Assembly (NCBI GenBank): GCA_964443145.1
Contig: CAYUBS010000001.1
Location: forward strand, 1 to 64,000
Origin: JAHEFT01 sp964443145
GTDB lineage: Bacteria; Pseudomonadota; Gammaproteobacteria; Xanthomonadales; SZUA-36
Reading direction: 5' to 3'
Length of the DNA stretch: 64,000 nt
Shown: in pieces, positions 8,330 to 17,472 of the stretch
Layout of the letters: every line of letters starts with the position of its first letter
Numbering within the stretch: position 1 is the stretch's first letter
Program-made: the position numbers and the translations under genes
Notes under the pieces: model-generated
What the model saw: the letters and a program-made list of their open reading frames with translations, nothing else
Databases searched by the model: none
What the model was told of the DNA's origin: nothing

Positions 8330-8686
8330 CTATTCCTGAAAAGCCAGGGCCAATCCGACCCAGTTGGCGACCAGCACGCCGATCATCCCCAGGAAGAAAA
8401 ACCCTGCAGCCAGCGGCTTCACCCAGATGAAGACCAGCGCACAGAGCAGTCCGGTCAGCACCAGCTTGCCGAATTCGGCGAGCATTGCCGTGCGCAAAAA
8501 GTCTGCACTATCACTGCCTACCTTCCTTAACACCAACACGGTAAACAGCAATCCCGGCAAATAGACCGCCAGGCTTCCGAACAGCGACGAATATGCCGCC
8601 ACCGGACCGGCCAGGAATGACAGTGAAGCCAATCCAATTGCAGTCAGGGACTGGATTCTCAGGCTTTTCAATTTACCTTCCAGCAC
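8330..8686 (-). CDS. atpI: ATP synthase protein I
   Basis: Small membrane protein that heads atp operons and assists c-ring assembly or ion supply. The 118 residues contain four hydrophobic segments, including SLFGSLAVYLPGLLFTVLVL and FFFLGMIGVLVANWVGLAL, with the EFGKLVLTGLLCALVF helix pair typical of the family. It is the first gene after the putative operon promoter and is 109 bases upstream of atpB; nothing recognisable lies in that gap. Family assignment rests on position plus hydropathy, as sequence conservation is always low. Confidence 0.88.
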   Translation of the reverse strand: MLEGKLKSLRIQSLTAIGLASLSFLAGPVAAYSSLFGSLAVYLPGLLFTVLVLRKVGSDSADFLRTAMLAEFGKLVLTGLLCALVFIWVKPLAAGFFFLGMIGVLVANWVGLALAFQE

Positions 8687-8754
8687 TCCGTATTTCTTTG
8701 ACTTCGATCAGCCCGCGAGACAACAGCCTGCAAGCAGCCGGCCAAAGACCGCCC

Positions 8755-8784
8755 ATTTTAGCAACTATTAATATGTCCCGGCAA
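8755..8784 (-). promoter_or_regulatory. putative sigma-70 promoter of the atp operon
   Basis: On the minus strand TTGCCG (8784-8779) is followed after 18 bases by TAAAAT (8760-8755). It lies between parB and atpI, about 70 bases upstream of the atpI start, where the operon promoter is expected. The spacer is AT-rich in its centre (CATATTAATAG). Confidence 0.5.
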
Positions 8785-8791
8785 TGGGTCT

Positions 8792-9661
8792 TTAATCAGA
8801 AAGGTCGAGGCGATCGAGAATGCCTTCAAATTCATCGGGGTTGTTGTAACTGATGACGAGTTTTCCCTTGCCGGAGGCGAGGTGCTGGATCTTGACCCGG
8901 GTGCCCAGCGTTTCGCCAAGGCGAGTTTGCAGGCTCAGGATGTCCGGGTCGAGACGACGGGTGCCCTTCTTCTTTTTCGACTGCTGCAGCCGGCGCACCA
9001 GGTTTTCCGTTTCACGCACCGACAAGCGCTTGCGAACCACCTCGCGTGCCGCCTGTACTTGCAGGTCGTCATCCAGAGACAGTATTGCCCTGGCATGCCC
9101 CATTTCGATCTGGCGCATGTCGATCATGTCTTTCACTTCCTGCATCAACTCCAGCAGTCGCAGCAGGTTGGAAACGGCTGCGCGCGAGCGGCCGACTGCG
9201 TCAGCGGCTTCCTGGTGGGTCATCTCAAAATCATCGATCAGGCGACGCAGGGCGGTCGCTTCCTCCAGTGGATTGAGGTCCTCGCGCTGGATATTCTCGA
9301 TCAGCGCCATCGCAATCGAAGCCTCGTCGGGCACATCGCGGATGACCGCCGGAATATCACTGATTTCTGCGATTTGGGCAGCCCGCCAGCGTCGCTCACC
9401 TGCGATTAACTCATACTGGCCCTCTCCCACCGGCCGGACAACGATCGGCTGAACAACCCCTTGCGAACGAATCGAGTCAGCCAGTTCACCCAGTTTTTCC
9501 TCGTCGAACACCGATCGCGGCTGATAGCGCCCCGGGCGGATCACATCAAGCGGCAGGTTCTGCAACGTATCCGGCGACTCGTGCTGAACCTGGTTCAGCG
9601 TTTTCTGGCTGAGCATGGCGCTCAGGTTACGCCCCAACACGGGTTTTTTTCGATTCGTCAT
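8792..9661 (-). CDS. parB: chromosome partitioning protein ParB
   Basis: CTP-dependent DNA clamp that loads at parS and works with ParA in origin segregation. The 289 residues show the N-terminal nuclease-like fold with GERRWRAAQIA (CTP-binding), a helix-turn-helix MTHQEAADAVGRSRAAVSNL, and the C-terminal dimerisation domain. Start just before the N-terminal basic stretch MTNRKKPVLGRNLSAML. It follows parA by 3 bases. I did not find the canonical 16-bp parS palindrome in the window, only a half-match inside parB itself. Confidence 0.96.
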   Translation of the reverse strand: MTNRKKPVLGRNLSAMLSQKTLNQVQHESPDTLQNLPLDVIRPGRYQPRSVFDEEKLGELADSIRSQGVVQPIVVRPVGEGQYELIAGERRWRAAQIAEISDIPAVIRDVPDEASIAMALIENIQREDLNPLEEATALRRLIDDFEMTHQEAADAVGRSRAAVSNLLRLLELMQEVKDMIDMRQIEMGHARAILSLDDDLQVQAAREVVRKRLSVRETENLVRRLQQSKKKKGTRRLDPDILSLQTRLGETLGTRVKIQHLASGKGKLVISYNNPDEFEGILDRLDLSD

Positions 9662-9664
9662 GTT

Positions 9665-10459
9665 CTATGCCATTTCCCGGGCCATGCCCTGTTTCTCGTG
9701 ACGCCGCAGCATCTCGCCGGCTAACGCGATGTGGGCGATAGCGCCTTTCGATCGCGGGTCGTAAAGCAATACCGGCAAACCGTAACTGGGCGCCTCGGCT
9801 ACCCGCACGTTACGCGGTATCAATGTCCGGTAGACCCGTTCACCAAAGTTTTCGATCAGCTGATCGGAGACCGCGGTCGCCAGGTTGTTACGGCCATCGT
9901 ACATCGTGCGCAACAAGCCCTCTATATGCAAACCCGGATTGACGCTGCCGCGAATCTGCTCAATCGTATTCAGCAAGCCCGTCAGTCCCTCCAGAGCGTA
10001 ATACTCGCATTGCATCGGAATCAACACACTGTTAGCCGCTGCCAGTGCATTCAGAGTCAGCATGCTCAGCGCCGGAGGGCAATCGATGAAGATCCAGTCG
10101 TAACGCTCGAGTAACGGTTGCAGCGCCCTTTTCAAGGCATATTCCCGGCCGTCACGTTGCAGCAGGGCGATCTCTGCCGCGGTCAGGTCGCCATTGGAGG
10201 GGAGCAGGTCGAACCCCATATTTTCCGGGCTGAGGATGGTTTCATCGACAGAACTTTCTTCCAGCAGAACCTCGCAGGCGGAGACATCAAGTTTGTAGGC
10301 ATCAATGCCGCAGCCTGTGGAGGCATTTCCCTGTGGGTCCAGGTCGATCAACAGCACGGAAAATTTCATTCGGGCAAATGCCGCGGCCAGGTTGACACAG
10401 GTGGTTGTCTTTCCGACACCGCCTTTCTGATTTGCTACTGCAATGATTCGGGCGGGCAT
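9665..10459 (-). CDS. parA: chromosome partitioning ATPase ParA (Soj)
   Basis: Deviant-Walker ATPase that binds DNA non-specifically and moves ParB-parS complexes. Residues 5-20, IIAVANQKGGVGKTTT, carry the signature lysine of the deviant Walker A box. IDLDPQGNAS (A' box) and FIDCPPALSML (Walker B) follow. The 264 residues lack an N-terminal helix-turn-helix, so it is the chromosomal, not plasmid type-Ia, form. Order rsmG-parA-parB-atp is the standard origin-proximal order in gammaproteobacteria. Confidence 0.97.
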   Translation of the reverse strand: MPARIIAVANQKGGVGKTTTCVNLAAAFARMKFSVLLIDLDPQGNASTGCGIDAYKLDVSACEVLLEESSVDETILSPENMGFDLLPSNGDLTAAEIALLQRDGREYALKRALQPLLERYDWIFIDCPPALSMLTLNALAAANSVLIPMQCEYYALEGLTGLLNTIEQIRGSVNPGLHIEGLLRTMYDGRNNLATAVSDQLIENFGERVYRTLIPRNVRVAEAPSYGLPVLLYDPRSKGAIAHIALAGEMLRRHEKQGMAREMA

Positions 10460-10493
10460 GGGCTGGCTTCTTTTTTAAGTCTTGGATTGGGGT

Positions 10494-11132
10494 TCATGCA
10501 ATGACGGACATAATGACGAGGTGACGGTCCTCTTGCAATCCCGGCACGATAAGTTTTTCCACTGAATCGATATGTAGCCATTCCGGAACCTCTTGCAGTT
10601 CGCGTTCCGGGTAACGCCCCTTCATCGCCAGGAGACTGACCGGAGCTGCCGCCAGGTGCCGTGCCGCATGGGCAAACGAAACCAGGTTGGAAAAGGCCCG
10701 GCTGATAATTACGTCGAACGGTTGATCGGGTGCAAATGACTCGAGTCGCTCCTGCACCGGGTGAATATTTTCCAGGCCGAGCTGGCGTCGCACGTGGTTA
10801 AGGAATCGTACCCGCTTGCCCGAACTGTCCAACAGGGTCACTTCAAGCGCAGGCCTGGCAACCGCGAGTGGAATGCCCGGAAGTCCGGCGCCGGTCCCGG
10901 CATCCAGTAGACGCCCACCAGCAATAAAGGGGGCAACGGACAGGGAGTCCAGCAGGTGCCGTGTGACCATTTCTACCGGGTCTCTGACCGCGGTCAGGTT
11001 GTAGGCCTTGTTCCAGTGTTCCAGCTGAACCAGGTATTCCAGCAGCATTTGCTCCTGGGCAGGGCCGATGTCCAGCTCGTCCAGTTGAAGAATGCCGGCA
11101 TGCAGCATTGGTGCAAGAAAATCTACCGGCAC
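10494..11132 (-). CDS. rsmG: 16S rRNA (guanine-527-N7)-methyltransferase RsmG
   Basis: Methylates N7 of G527 in 16S rRNA using S-adenosylmethionine; loss gives low-level streptomycin resistance in E. coli. The 212 residues carry the SAM loop LLDAGTGAGLPGIPLAVA and the family motif YNLTAVRDPVEMVTRHLLDS. The usual upstream neighbour mnmG is absent; a lipoprotein gene and then a peptide transporter operon take its place, so the gidAB pair has been separated in this genome. parA follows after 34 bases. Confidence 0.96.
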   Translation of the reverse strand: MPVDFLAPMLHAGILQLDELDIGPAQEQMLLEYLVQLEHWNKAYNLTAVRDPVEMVTRHLLDSLSVAPFIAGGRLLDAGTGAGLPGIPLAVARPALEVTLLDSSGKRVRFLNHVRRQLGLENIHPVQERLESFAPDQPFDVIISRAFSNLVSFAHAARHLAAAPVSLLAMKGRYPERELQEVPEWLHIDSVEKLIVPGLQEDRHLVIMSVIA

Positions 11133-11145
11133 GGGATATCCTTCG

Positions 11146-11808
11146 CTACTTCTTCAGGCCGGCAGAGCGCATTTCCTTGGCCATCGTTTCGGCGATGTCG
11201 GCGGCCGTATCCGCATGTTCAGTATCTTTCGTAAAGGTCACGATACGCCAGACCGGCATTTCTGTTTCCAGATCGTAATAGCTTGATTCCACGTAGGCGC
11301 TGGATCTGAAATCTGCATAACCCGGCCCCTGGCGCACCGTGTATACGCTGGTCATCCCGGTGAAGTACGGCCGACCCCATCCATAACTGGAGCCACTGCC
11401 CAGGTATTCCAGCCAATAATCGGAACGGACGTACTTCTCCTGTTCCCCGGCGCCCGCGTAAAACATCACGATCACGCCATCGACGTCGGCGTCACGAAGC
11501 ATCCCGGTGGCCACTTCGGGGTCGATCTCACCGCGGATACCACCGCTCATACCCGGGATATTACTGCTGGGAATCACCGGATTCCCTTTCTTGCTCATGA
11601 TCTTTGCAACGTCGATCTCGACGGCTTTACGCATCAAGGCGTCGGGCAATACAACAACAACGGCGACCTTGTCCGGCTTGTGTGTAACCGGTTTATCGGT
11701 TTTCCAGTTGTCGACCGTGCGCGTTTGTGCGCAGGCGGGCAGGACCAGTGAGGCCGCGATCGCCAGGAGAATGAGTCGGCCGGTGTAGCTAAGCATTTGA
11801 AAGGTCAT
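11146..11808 (-). CDS. putative lipoprotein of unknown function
   Basis: Not recognised with certainty. The 220-residue product has a lipoprotein signal: a hydrophobic helix followed by the lipobox LPAC with Cys26. The mature part has an early VAVVVVLPDALMRKAVEIDVAKIM segment and a long Gly/Tyr/Ser-rich middle (YLGSGSSYGWGRPYF, then YTVRQGPGY) and ends in an Ala/Asp helix. The overall pattern (periplasmic lipoprotein, a predicted strand ending in YYDLETEMPVWRIVTF, C-terminal helix) resembles the DUF4136 group of envelope lipoproteins; this is a tentative inference. Lies 13 bases upstream of rsmG on the same strand, so it may share its transcript. Confidence 0.75.
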   Translation of the reverse strand: MTFQMLSYTGRLILLAIAASLVLPACAQTRTVDNWKTDKPVTHKPDKVAVVVVLPDALMRKAVEIDVAKIMSKKGNPVIPSSNIPGMSGGIRGEIDPEVATGMLRDADVDGVIVMFYAGAGEQEKYVRSDYWLEYLGSGSSYGWGRPYFTGMTSVYTVRQGPGYADFRSSAYVESSYYDLETEMPVWRIVTFTKDTEHADTAADIAETMAKEMRSAGLKK

Positions 11809-11854
11809 GGGGTAATCCGCAAGCGTAAAACGAGCATCTTAACCCATGGCTGGT

Positions 11855-12874
11855 TTAGCCGGAAGCGAGAACTTCTATCGACAGGTCGAGTTCCTCGGCC
11901 CGGTGGCAGGCTACCCAGTCGCCGCTCTCCATTCGACGCAGAGCCGGAACATCCGCCTCACAGCGCTTTACCTTGAAGGGGCAGCGGTTGTGGAAAATAC
12001 AACCTTTGGGGCGCTCGTAAGGCGACGGCATGTCTCCGGTCAGCCAACTGCCCTGCCTGACCACAGCCGCCAGTTTTGGATCGGGAATCGGAACCGACTT
12101 CATCAGCGCATTGGTATAGGGGTGCAGGGGGCGGCGGTACATGTTCGCTTTGTCCGAGACCTCCATGGCCTGCCCCATGTACATCACCATCACGCGATCA
12201 CTGATATGCCTGACAACAGACAGGTCATGTGCAATGAAGATCAGGGCCAGGCCCAGCTTTTTCTGCAAGTCCTTCAACAGGTTGATGATCTGCGCCTGGA
12301 TCGAAACGTCCAGTGCGCTGACCGGCTCGTCACATATCAACAGGCGCGGATTGAGCACCAGCGAACGCGCAATACCAATACGCTGACACTGCCCGCCTGA
12401 AAACTCGTGGGGGTAGCGGTTGATCTGGTTGGGCAGCAGACCCACAACCTTCATCATTCCACGGGTGCGCTCCTCAACCTGCAGGCGCGCCATGTTTGGG
12501 TAAAACGTCCACAGCGGTTCCGCGATGATGTCGCCGGCCGTCATGCGGGGATTGAGGGAGGCCACAGGGTCCTGGAATACGATCTGCAGGTCTTTCCTCT
12601 TCTGGCGCATTTCCTCCTCTTCCAGCCCGGTCAGCTCTTCGCCTCGCCACATCACACGTCCGCGGGCGGGCTGGACCAGCCCGAGGATAGCCCGTGCAAG
12701 CGTGGATTTTCCTGAACCTGACTCACCTACGATTCCCAGGGTCTCGCCGGCGTGCAGCTCGAAGCTGATCCCGTCCACCGCCCGCAACCGGCGTTCACGG
12801 CGGCTGAAAATACCCCCGGTGAAACTCCTGAAGGTGACGGCAAGGTCCTGTACCCTGAGGACAGGCTTGATCAT
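11855..12874 (-). CDS. oppF: oligopeptide ABC transporter ATP-binding protein OppF
   Basis: One of two ATPases that power peptide import. Walker A GESGSGKST, signature FSGGQCQRIGIARSL, Walker B LLICDEPVSALD and the switch His in IAHDLSVVRH are intact. The C-terminal oligopeptide-family tail has a cysteine cluster, CIFHNRCPFKVKRC, as in Opp/Dpp ATPases that bind an iron-sulfur centre. The start overlaps the oppD stop by four bases (ATGA). Last gene of the six-gene operon. At 339 residues the length is standard. Confidence 0.93.
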   Translation of the reverse strand: MIKPVLRVQDLAVTFRSFTGGIFSRRERRLRAVDGISFELHAGETLGIVGESGSGKSTLARAILGLVQPARGRVMWRGEELTGLEEEEMRQKRKDLQIVFQDPVASLNPRMTAGDIIAEPLWTFYPNMARLQVEERTRGMMKVVGLLPNQINRYPHEFSGGQCQRIGIARSLVLNPRLLICDEPVSALDVSIQAQIINLLKDLQKKLGLALIFIAHDLSVVRHISDRVMVMYMGQAMEVSDKANMYRRPLHPYTNALMKSVPIPDPKLAAVVRQGSWLTGDMPSPYERPKGCIFHNRCPFKVKRCEADVPALRRMESGDWVACHRAEELDLSIEVLASG

Positions 12875-13884
12875 TCAGCCACCTCCGCCTTTACCGTTTC
12901 TGCCGTTTCTACCATCACTTTACCGCCTTCCATCGGCAACACGCAGCGGCTCATCCGGCCACCTTCGGCCAGCCACACCGGGGGCCGTTCCCGGCAAGAC
13001 TCGGTCGCCTCGACGCAACGATCCCTGAAGCGGCAACCGGTGGGTAAATCCTGCAAATTCGGCGGGTTGCCGGGTATGGCCTGCAGCTCGTCATCCGAAG
13101 CCCGGTCCAGCCGTGGCACCGAAGCCAGCAAGCCGCGTGTATAGGGGTGTTGCGGGCGATAGAACACATCGTCCACGCTACCCGACTCAACCGCCTGACC
13201 GGCGTACATAACGATGACCCGGTCGGCAATTTCCGCGACCGCAGCCATGTCGTGGGTAATCAGGATCAAGGACATCCTGGTCTGTTTTCTGAGCTCACTG
13301 ACCAGCTCGGTAATCTGTGCCTGCACCGTTACATCCAGTGCCGTGCTCGGCTCGTCTGCAATTAACAGATCGGGTTCGCATAAAAGACCGATGGCTATCA
13401 TGACCCGTTGCCGCATACCGCCGGAATACTCATGCGGATACTGCTTTATCCGTTCCTCCGGGTCGGGAATGCGAACCGCACGCAGCATTTCCACCGCGTG
13501 TTGCCGCGCCTCTTCCCGGCGCAGGCCCTGGTGGTGCATGACCACTTCCATCATTTGTTTCTCGATGGTCAGGAACGGGTTCAGCGAGGTCATCGGATCC
13601 TGGAAGATCATCGCAATATGGCGGCCACGAATTCCGTTGAGTTCGCGAGAACTCATCTTCAACAGGTCTTTGTCCCGGAACAGTGCCTCCCCGCGTACAC
13701 TACCGTTCTCGGCCAGCAAGCCCATTAAAGATAAAGCCAGCTGGCTTTTCCCGGCGCCCGACTCGCCGACAATGGCCAGCGTCTCACCCTCTGCAACCTC
13801 AAAGTCCATGCCATCGACTGCCCTGACAACACCTTCGGGCGTCTGGAAGTGGACTTCAAGATTGGAGACCGAGAGTAACGCCAT
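12871..13884 (-). CDS. oppD: oligopeptide ABC transporter ATP-binding protein OppD
   Basis: Second ATPase of the peptide importer. Walker A GESGAGKSQ, signature YSGGMRQRVMIAIGL, Walker B LLIADEPSTALD and HDMAAVAEIAD switch are present. The C-terminal extension has CRFRDRCVEATESC, the cysteine set of the family. 337 residues. The start shares bases with the oppC stop, and the stop overlaps oppF, so translation is coupled throughout. Confidence 0.93.
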   Translation of the reverse strand: MALLSVSNLEVHFQTPEGVVRAVDGMDFEVAEGETLAIVGESGAGKSQLALSLMGLLAENGSVRGEALFRDKDLLKMSSRELNGIRGRHIAMIFQDPMTSLNPFLTIEKQMMEVVMHHQGLRREEARQHAVEMLRAVRIPDPEERIKQYPHEYSGGMRQRVMIAIGLLCEPDLLIADEPSTALDVTVQAQITELVSELRKQTRMSLILITHDMAAVAEIADRVIVMYAGQAVESGSVDDVFYRPQHPYTRGLLASVPRLDRASDDELQAIPGNPPNLQDLPTGCRFRDRCVEATESCRERPPVWLAEGGRMSRCVLPMEGGKVMVETAETVKAEVAE

Positions 13885-14819
13885 TACAAATGGTCCTTGG
13901 GATCCAGCGCATCGCGCATGCCATCGCCGATGTAGTTAAAGCAATACAACGTCACTGTCAGGAAGGCCGCCGGGAACACCAGGGTCCACGGGGCTGACTC
14001 CATGTCCTGTGCGCCATCATTAACCAACGCACCCCATGAACTCATCGGTTCCTGGACACCCAGGCCCAGGAAACTCAGGAAAGACTCGACCAGGATGACC
14101 TGCGGAATCGTCAGCGTCACGTACACCATCACGACACCCATTAAGTTGGGAATGATATGACGCAGAATAATGGACCTGTGATCCACACCACAGGCCCTGG
14201 CTGCTTCGACGAACTCGGTATTTTTCAGGCTCAGGGTTTGTCCCCGCACAATCCTTGCCATGTCGAGCCAGTTGACCGCACCAATAGCAACAAAGATCAA
14301 AACGATATGGCGCCCGAAAACCACCATCAGCAAAATCACGAAAAACATGAAAGGCAGGGCGTAGATGATATCCACAATCCGCATCATGACCCGGTCGGTC
14401 ATGCCGCCGTAATAACCAGCGACGGCCCCGTAGGTAACGCCGATGGCAAGGCTGACAAGTGTTGCAACCAGGCCAACCAGCAGTGAAATCCTGCCACCCT
14501 CGAGGGTGCGCACCAGGATGTCACGGCCCACGGCATCGGTCCCGAACCAGTGACCGGTCTCCAGGCTGGGCGGAGAGGACGTATTGTCCCAGTCGGTAAA
14601 GTCGGCTTCCCACGGCAACAGCAGCGGGCCAAATACCACCATCAATACCATCAGCGCCATAATGACGCCGCTTACTACCGCCGCCTTGTTTTTTTGCACA
14701 CGATGCCAGGCATCCACCCACAGTGAACGGCCGCGGACATCCGGATCTTCAAACGCCTTCGCGAAAGGATCTGTTATCGCCCCCCCGTCAACGGATTTTG
14801 TTTTGACGTCGCTGCTCAT
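13884..14819 (-). CDS. oppC: oligopeptide ABC transporter permease OppC
   Basis: Inner-membrane permease. The 311 residues have a cytoplasmic N-terminal tail, a first membrane helix (about 45-65, AAVVSGVIMALMVLMVVFG), a periplasmic segment, then five more helices. The EAA loop that docks the ATPases is FVEAARACGVDHRSIILRHI. The GLGVQEPMSSWGALV motif is characteristic of the OppC/DppC branch. The start overlaps the oppB stop by four bases. Confidence 0.93.
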   Translation of the reverse strand: MSSDVKTKSVDGGAITDPFAKAFEDPDVRGRSLWVDAWHRVQKNKAAVVSGVIMALMVLMVVFGPLLLPWEADFTDWDNTSSPPSLETGHWFGTDAVGRDILVRTLEGGRISLLVGLVATLVSLAIGVTYGAVAGYYGGMTDRVMMRIVDIIYALPFMFFVILLMVVFGRHIVLIFVAIGAVNWLDMARIVRGQTLSLKNTEFVEAARACGVDHRSIILRHIIPNLMGVVMVYVTLTIPQVILVESFLSFLGLGVQEPMSSWGALVNDGAQDMESAPWTLVFPAAFLTVTLYCFNYIGDGMRDALDPKDHL

Positions 14820-15760
14820 TGCGCCTCGTTGTAACGGATCCTGGGGTTGAGCCAGGCATAGATCAGATCGACCATGAAGTTCAAAACGACGATCACGACC
14901 CCATAGAAAACAACCACACCCATTACCAGGGTGTAATCCCGGTTAAGCGCGCCCTGGACAAAATAGCTGCCCAGGCCAGGTATGGAATAAATGCGCTCGA
15001 TCACTACCGAACCGGTAATCATGGCCGCGGTAGCCGGGCCCATGTATGAAATGACGGGCAAAATAGCCGGTTTCAGTGCATGACGGAAAATGACCAGGCG
15101 TTCGGGCAGACCCTTGGCCCGGGCCGTGCGGATGTAATTGCTGTGCAGCACCTCGATCATACTGCCTCTTGTCAGGCGTGCGACATACGCAATTGCCGGT
15201 AGCGCCAGGGTCACTACTGGCAACACCATTCTCTGCCACGACCAGTCCCAACCGCCGGCCGGCAACCAGCCCGCGTAAACAGCGACCCCCAGGATCAGCA
15301 ATGGGGCCACGACAAAATTGGGTATCGAAATACCCAGCATTGCCACCCCCATGACCGAATAATCCACGGCCGTGTTCTGGCGCAGCGCCGCAAGCGTGCC
15401 AATCAACGTACCCAGCACAAAGGCAATCAGCATCGCCAGGCCGCCTATGGTGGCCGACACAGGGAAACCACGGGCGATCAGCTCATTAACCGTCCAGTCC
15501 TTGTATTGAAACGAAGGGCCGAAATCCCCTGAAATAATCTGGCCCAGATAGCGAAAATACTGCTGCAGCAACGGCTCGTCGAGGTGGTATTGGGCATCCA
15601 GATTCGCCCGGATTTCCGGCGGCAGGACTTTTTCACCGTCAAACGGCCCGCCGGGCGCCATGCGAATCAGGAAGAATGCGATCGTAATCAGCACCAGCAG
15701 GGTGGGTACCAGACCCAGCAGGCGAAGCGCAGCATGGCGCAGCACACCTTCCTGCTTCAT
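14816..15760 (-). CDS. oppB: oligopeptide ABC transporter permease OppB
   Basis: Partner permease of OppC. The 314 residues begin with one membrane helix, then the periplasmic domain with MAPGGPFDGEKVLPPEI, then five helices. The EAA loop reads YIRTARAKGLPERLVIFRHAL. The end, LIYAWLNPRIRY, is typical of the DppB/OppB family. Four-base overlaps with both neighbours. Confidence 0.93.
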   Translation of the reverse strand: MKQEGVLRHAALRLLGLVPTLLVLITIAFFLIRMAPGGPFDGEKVLPPEIRANLDAQYHLDEPLLQQYFRYLGQIISGDFGPSFQYKDWTVNELIARGFPVSATIGGLAMLIAFVLGTLIGTLAALRQNTAVDYSVMGVAMLGISIPNFVVAPLLILGVAVYAGWLPAGGWDWSWQRMVLPVVTLALPAIAYVARLTRGSMIEVLHSNYIRTARAKGLPERLVIFRHALKPAILPVISYMGPATAAMITGSVVIERIYSIPGLGSYFVQGALNRDYTLVMGVVVFYGVVIVVLNFMVDLIYAWLNPRIRYNEAQ

Positions 15761-17472
15761 TGCGGCTCACCGTCCAGCGTTTCGGGACGCGATTTCAGCT
15801 TGAACATGTTGCGGGTGGGATGATGATCCATTACGTTGTTGTGCCACCCCCTGAGGTGCGGGTCAACCAGTCGTTTTGTTACATAGGTATAAACCGGAAT
15901 GATGACATGGTCTGACATCAGCACACGCTCAGCTTCAAACATCAGCCGCTCTCTCCGGGCCCGCACACGCTCCAGGCCAGCCTCATCGAGCAAGGCATCA
16001 AAGGTAGGATTACTGTAGCCGTAGTCATTACGCCCGTGCCCGGTGCGAAAAAGCTCCAGGAAACTATACGGGTCGTTGTAATCACTGATCCAACCGGACC
16101 GGAATACCTGGGTGATGACCTTTTGTTCCCGGTTTTGCAAAAATACCCTGAACTCCTCGTTGACCAGCGTGGCATTGACGCCCAGCGTCTGCTTCCACAT
16201 CGATGCGATCGCCAACGTAATTTTCTTGTGATTGTCACTGGTGTTGTAACGAATTTCGATCCGCAAGGGTTGCTCTTCCGAGTAACCGGCTTGCTCATAG
16301 AGGCGCCTGGCCTCGTGTCCTCTTTCTTCCTGGGTCCAATCCGCGTACTCGGGAGAAAACGGAACATAACCGTCGATCCCCGGAGGCACCAGGGCAAACG
16401 AGGGTTTCTCTCCAAATTGCGTCACCTTTTCGGTGATGATCTCCCGGTCTATCGACAGTATCAGCGCCATCCTCAGGGAAGGGTTATCGATGAACGGTTC
16501 CTGCGTGAGGTTAAAACCAAAAAAGTACGACCCCATCCAGGGGCTCACGACCAACTCGTTGGGGTAGTGCTGCAAAAGCCATCTGAACTGGTTGTTGGGC
16601 ACCTCGTTAGTCCAGTCCAGCTCTCCGGACCGGAATTGCTTGACCTCGGTGGCCTGGTCTTCAACTGGCACGTAGATGACACGCTCGATATAAGTGTCGT
16701 CTGCCTCACGAAAGCGTGGGTTTTTCAGGAGCTCGATACTGACTCGCGGCGTCCATTTCGTTAGCAGATAGGCGCCGTTTGATACGAGATTGCCCGCCCG
16801 GGAGAACTGGTTTCCGAACGCTTCGATGTTTTTACGGTTAACCGGATAAGCTACCGGGCTGGCCAGCAACCCCAGGAAATAAGGCGTAGGTCCGGTTAGT
16901 GTAATTTGTAATGTGAACTCATCCAGCAACGCAATCCCGAGGTCTTCAACCGGCAAATCGCCGGCCAGCACTTCCCGCGCATTCTGGACAGGCAGTAGCG
17001 TCCTGGCCGCACTGGAAGCGGTTTCCGGGTTCAGTGCACGGCGCAGACTGTACACAAAGTCATCGGCGATCAGCGTATCGCCGTTCGACCAGACCAGGTC
17101 ACGCCTCAGGTAAAACGTATAAGTCCTGGCATCCCGGGAAATGTTCCAGCGCAGTGCCGCGCCCGGGATGATGTCTCCGTCAGCTGACTCCATGGTCAGG
17201 CCTTCGAACAGGTCACGCAATATGTGGGAAGCCGGAACGCCCTGCGCCAGATGCGGATCAAGTGTTTCAGGCTCTTCGCCATTGCCGCGACGAACAACCT
17301 GTTCGGCCGCCAGCACGGAAGGATCAGGACGTCCGTCCTCCAGAAGGAGCAGCTCAACCGGTTGCAGTCGTTGTTCCAACGGCCGGCCGAAATCCCCTTG
17401 CCTGTCACCACAGGCAGACAAGCCCAGCAGGCTAAACACGAGGATGACGCTGGTTGGTATGGCGAGCTTCAA
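15757..17472 (-). CDS. oppA: peptide-binding lipoprotein OppA (first paralogue)
   Basis: Extracytoplasmic substrate-binding protein (SBP family 5). Lipobox LSAC with Cys21 shows it is anchored as a lipoprotein, unusual for gram-negative OppA but not unique. Family motif GNGEEPETLDPHLAQGV opens the mature domain; NPRFREADDTYIERV and the aromatic/charged peptide-clamp regions follow. 571 residues. The stop overlaps oppB, and the start overlaps the stop of a second, related binding protein, so both feed one permease pair. Confidence 0.92.
   Translation of the reverse strand: MKLAIPTSVILVFSLLGLSACGDRQGDFGRPLEQRLQPVELLLLEDGRPDPSVLAAEQVVRRGNGEEPETLDPHLAQGVPASHILRDLFEGLTMESADGDIIPGAALRWNISRDARTYTFYLRRDLVWSNGDTLIADDFVYSLRRALNPETASSAARTLLPVQNAREVLAGDLPVEDLGIALLDEFTLQITLTGPTPYFLGLLASPVAYPVNRKNIEAFGNQFSRAGNLVSNGAYLLTKWTPRVSIELLKNPRFREADDTYIERVIYVPVEDQATEVKQFRSGELDWTNEVPNNQFRWLLQHYPNELVVSPWMGSYFFGFNLTQEPFIDNPSLRMALILSIDREIITEKVTQFGEKPSFALVPPGIDGYVPFSPEYADWTQEERGHEARRLYEQAGYSEEQPLRIEIRYNTSDNHKKITLAIASMWKQTLGVNATLVNEEFRVFLQNREQKVITQVFRSGWISDYNDPYSFLELFRTGHGRNDYGYSNPTFDALLDEAGLERVRARRERLMFEAERVLMSDHVIIPVYTYVTKRLVDPHLRGWHNNVMDHHPTRNMFKLKSRPETLDGEPQ

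Noticed and set aside
9008..9016. GTTTCACG half-match to parS within parB
   Set aside because: Not palindromic, one half-site only; no canonical parS seen in the window.
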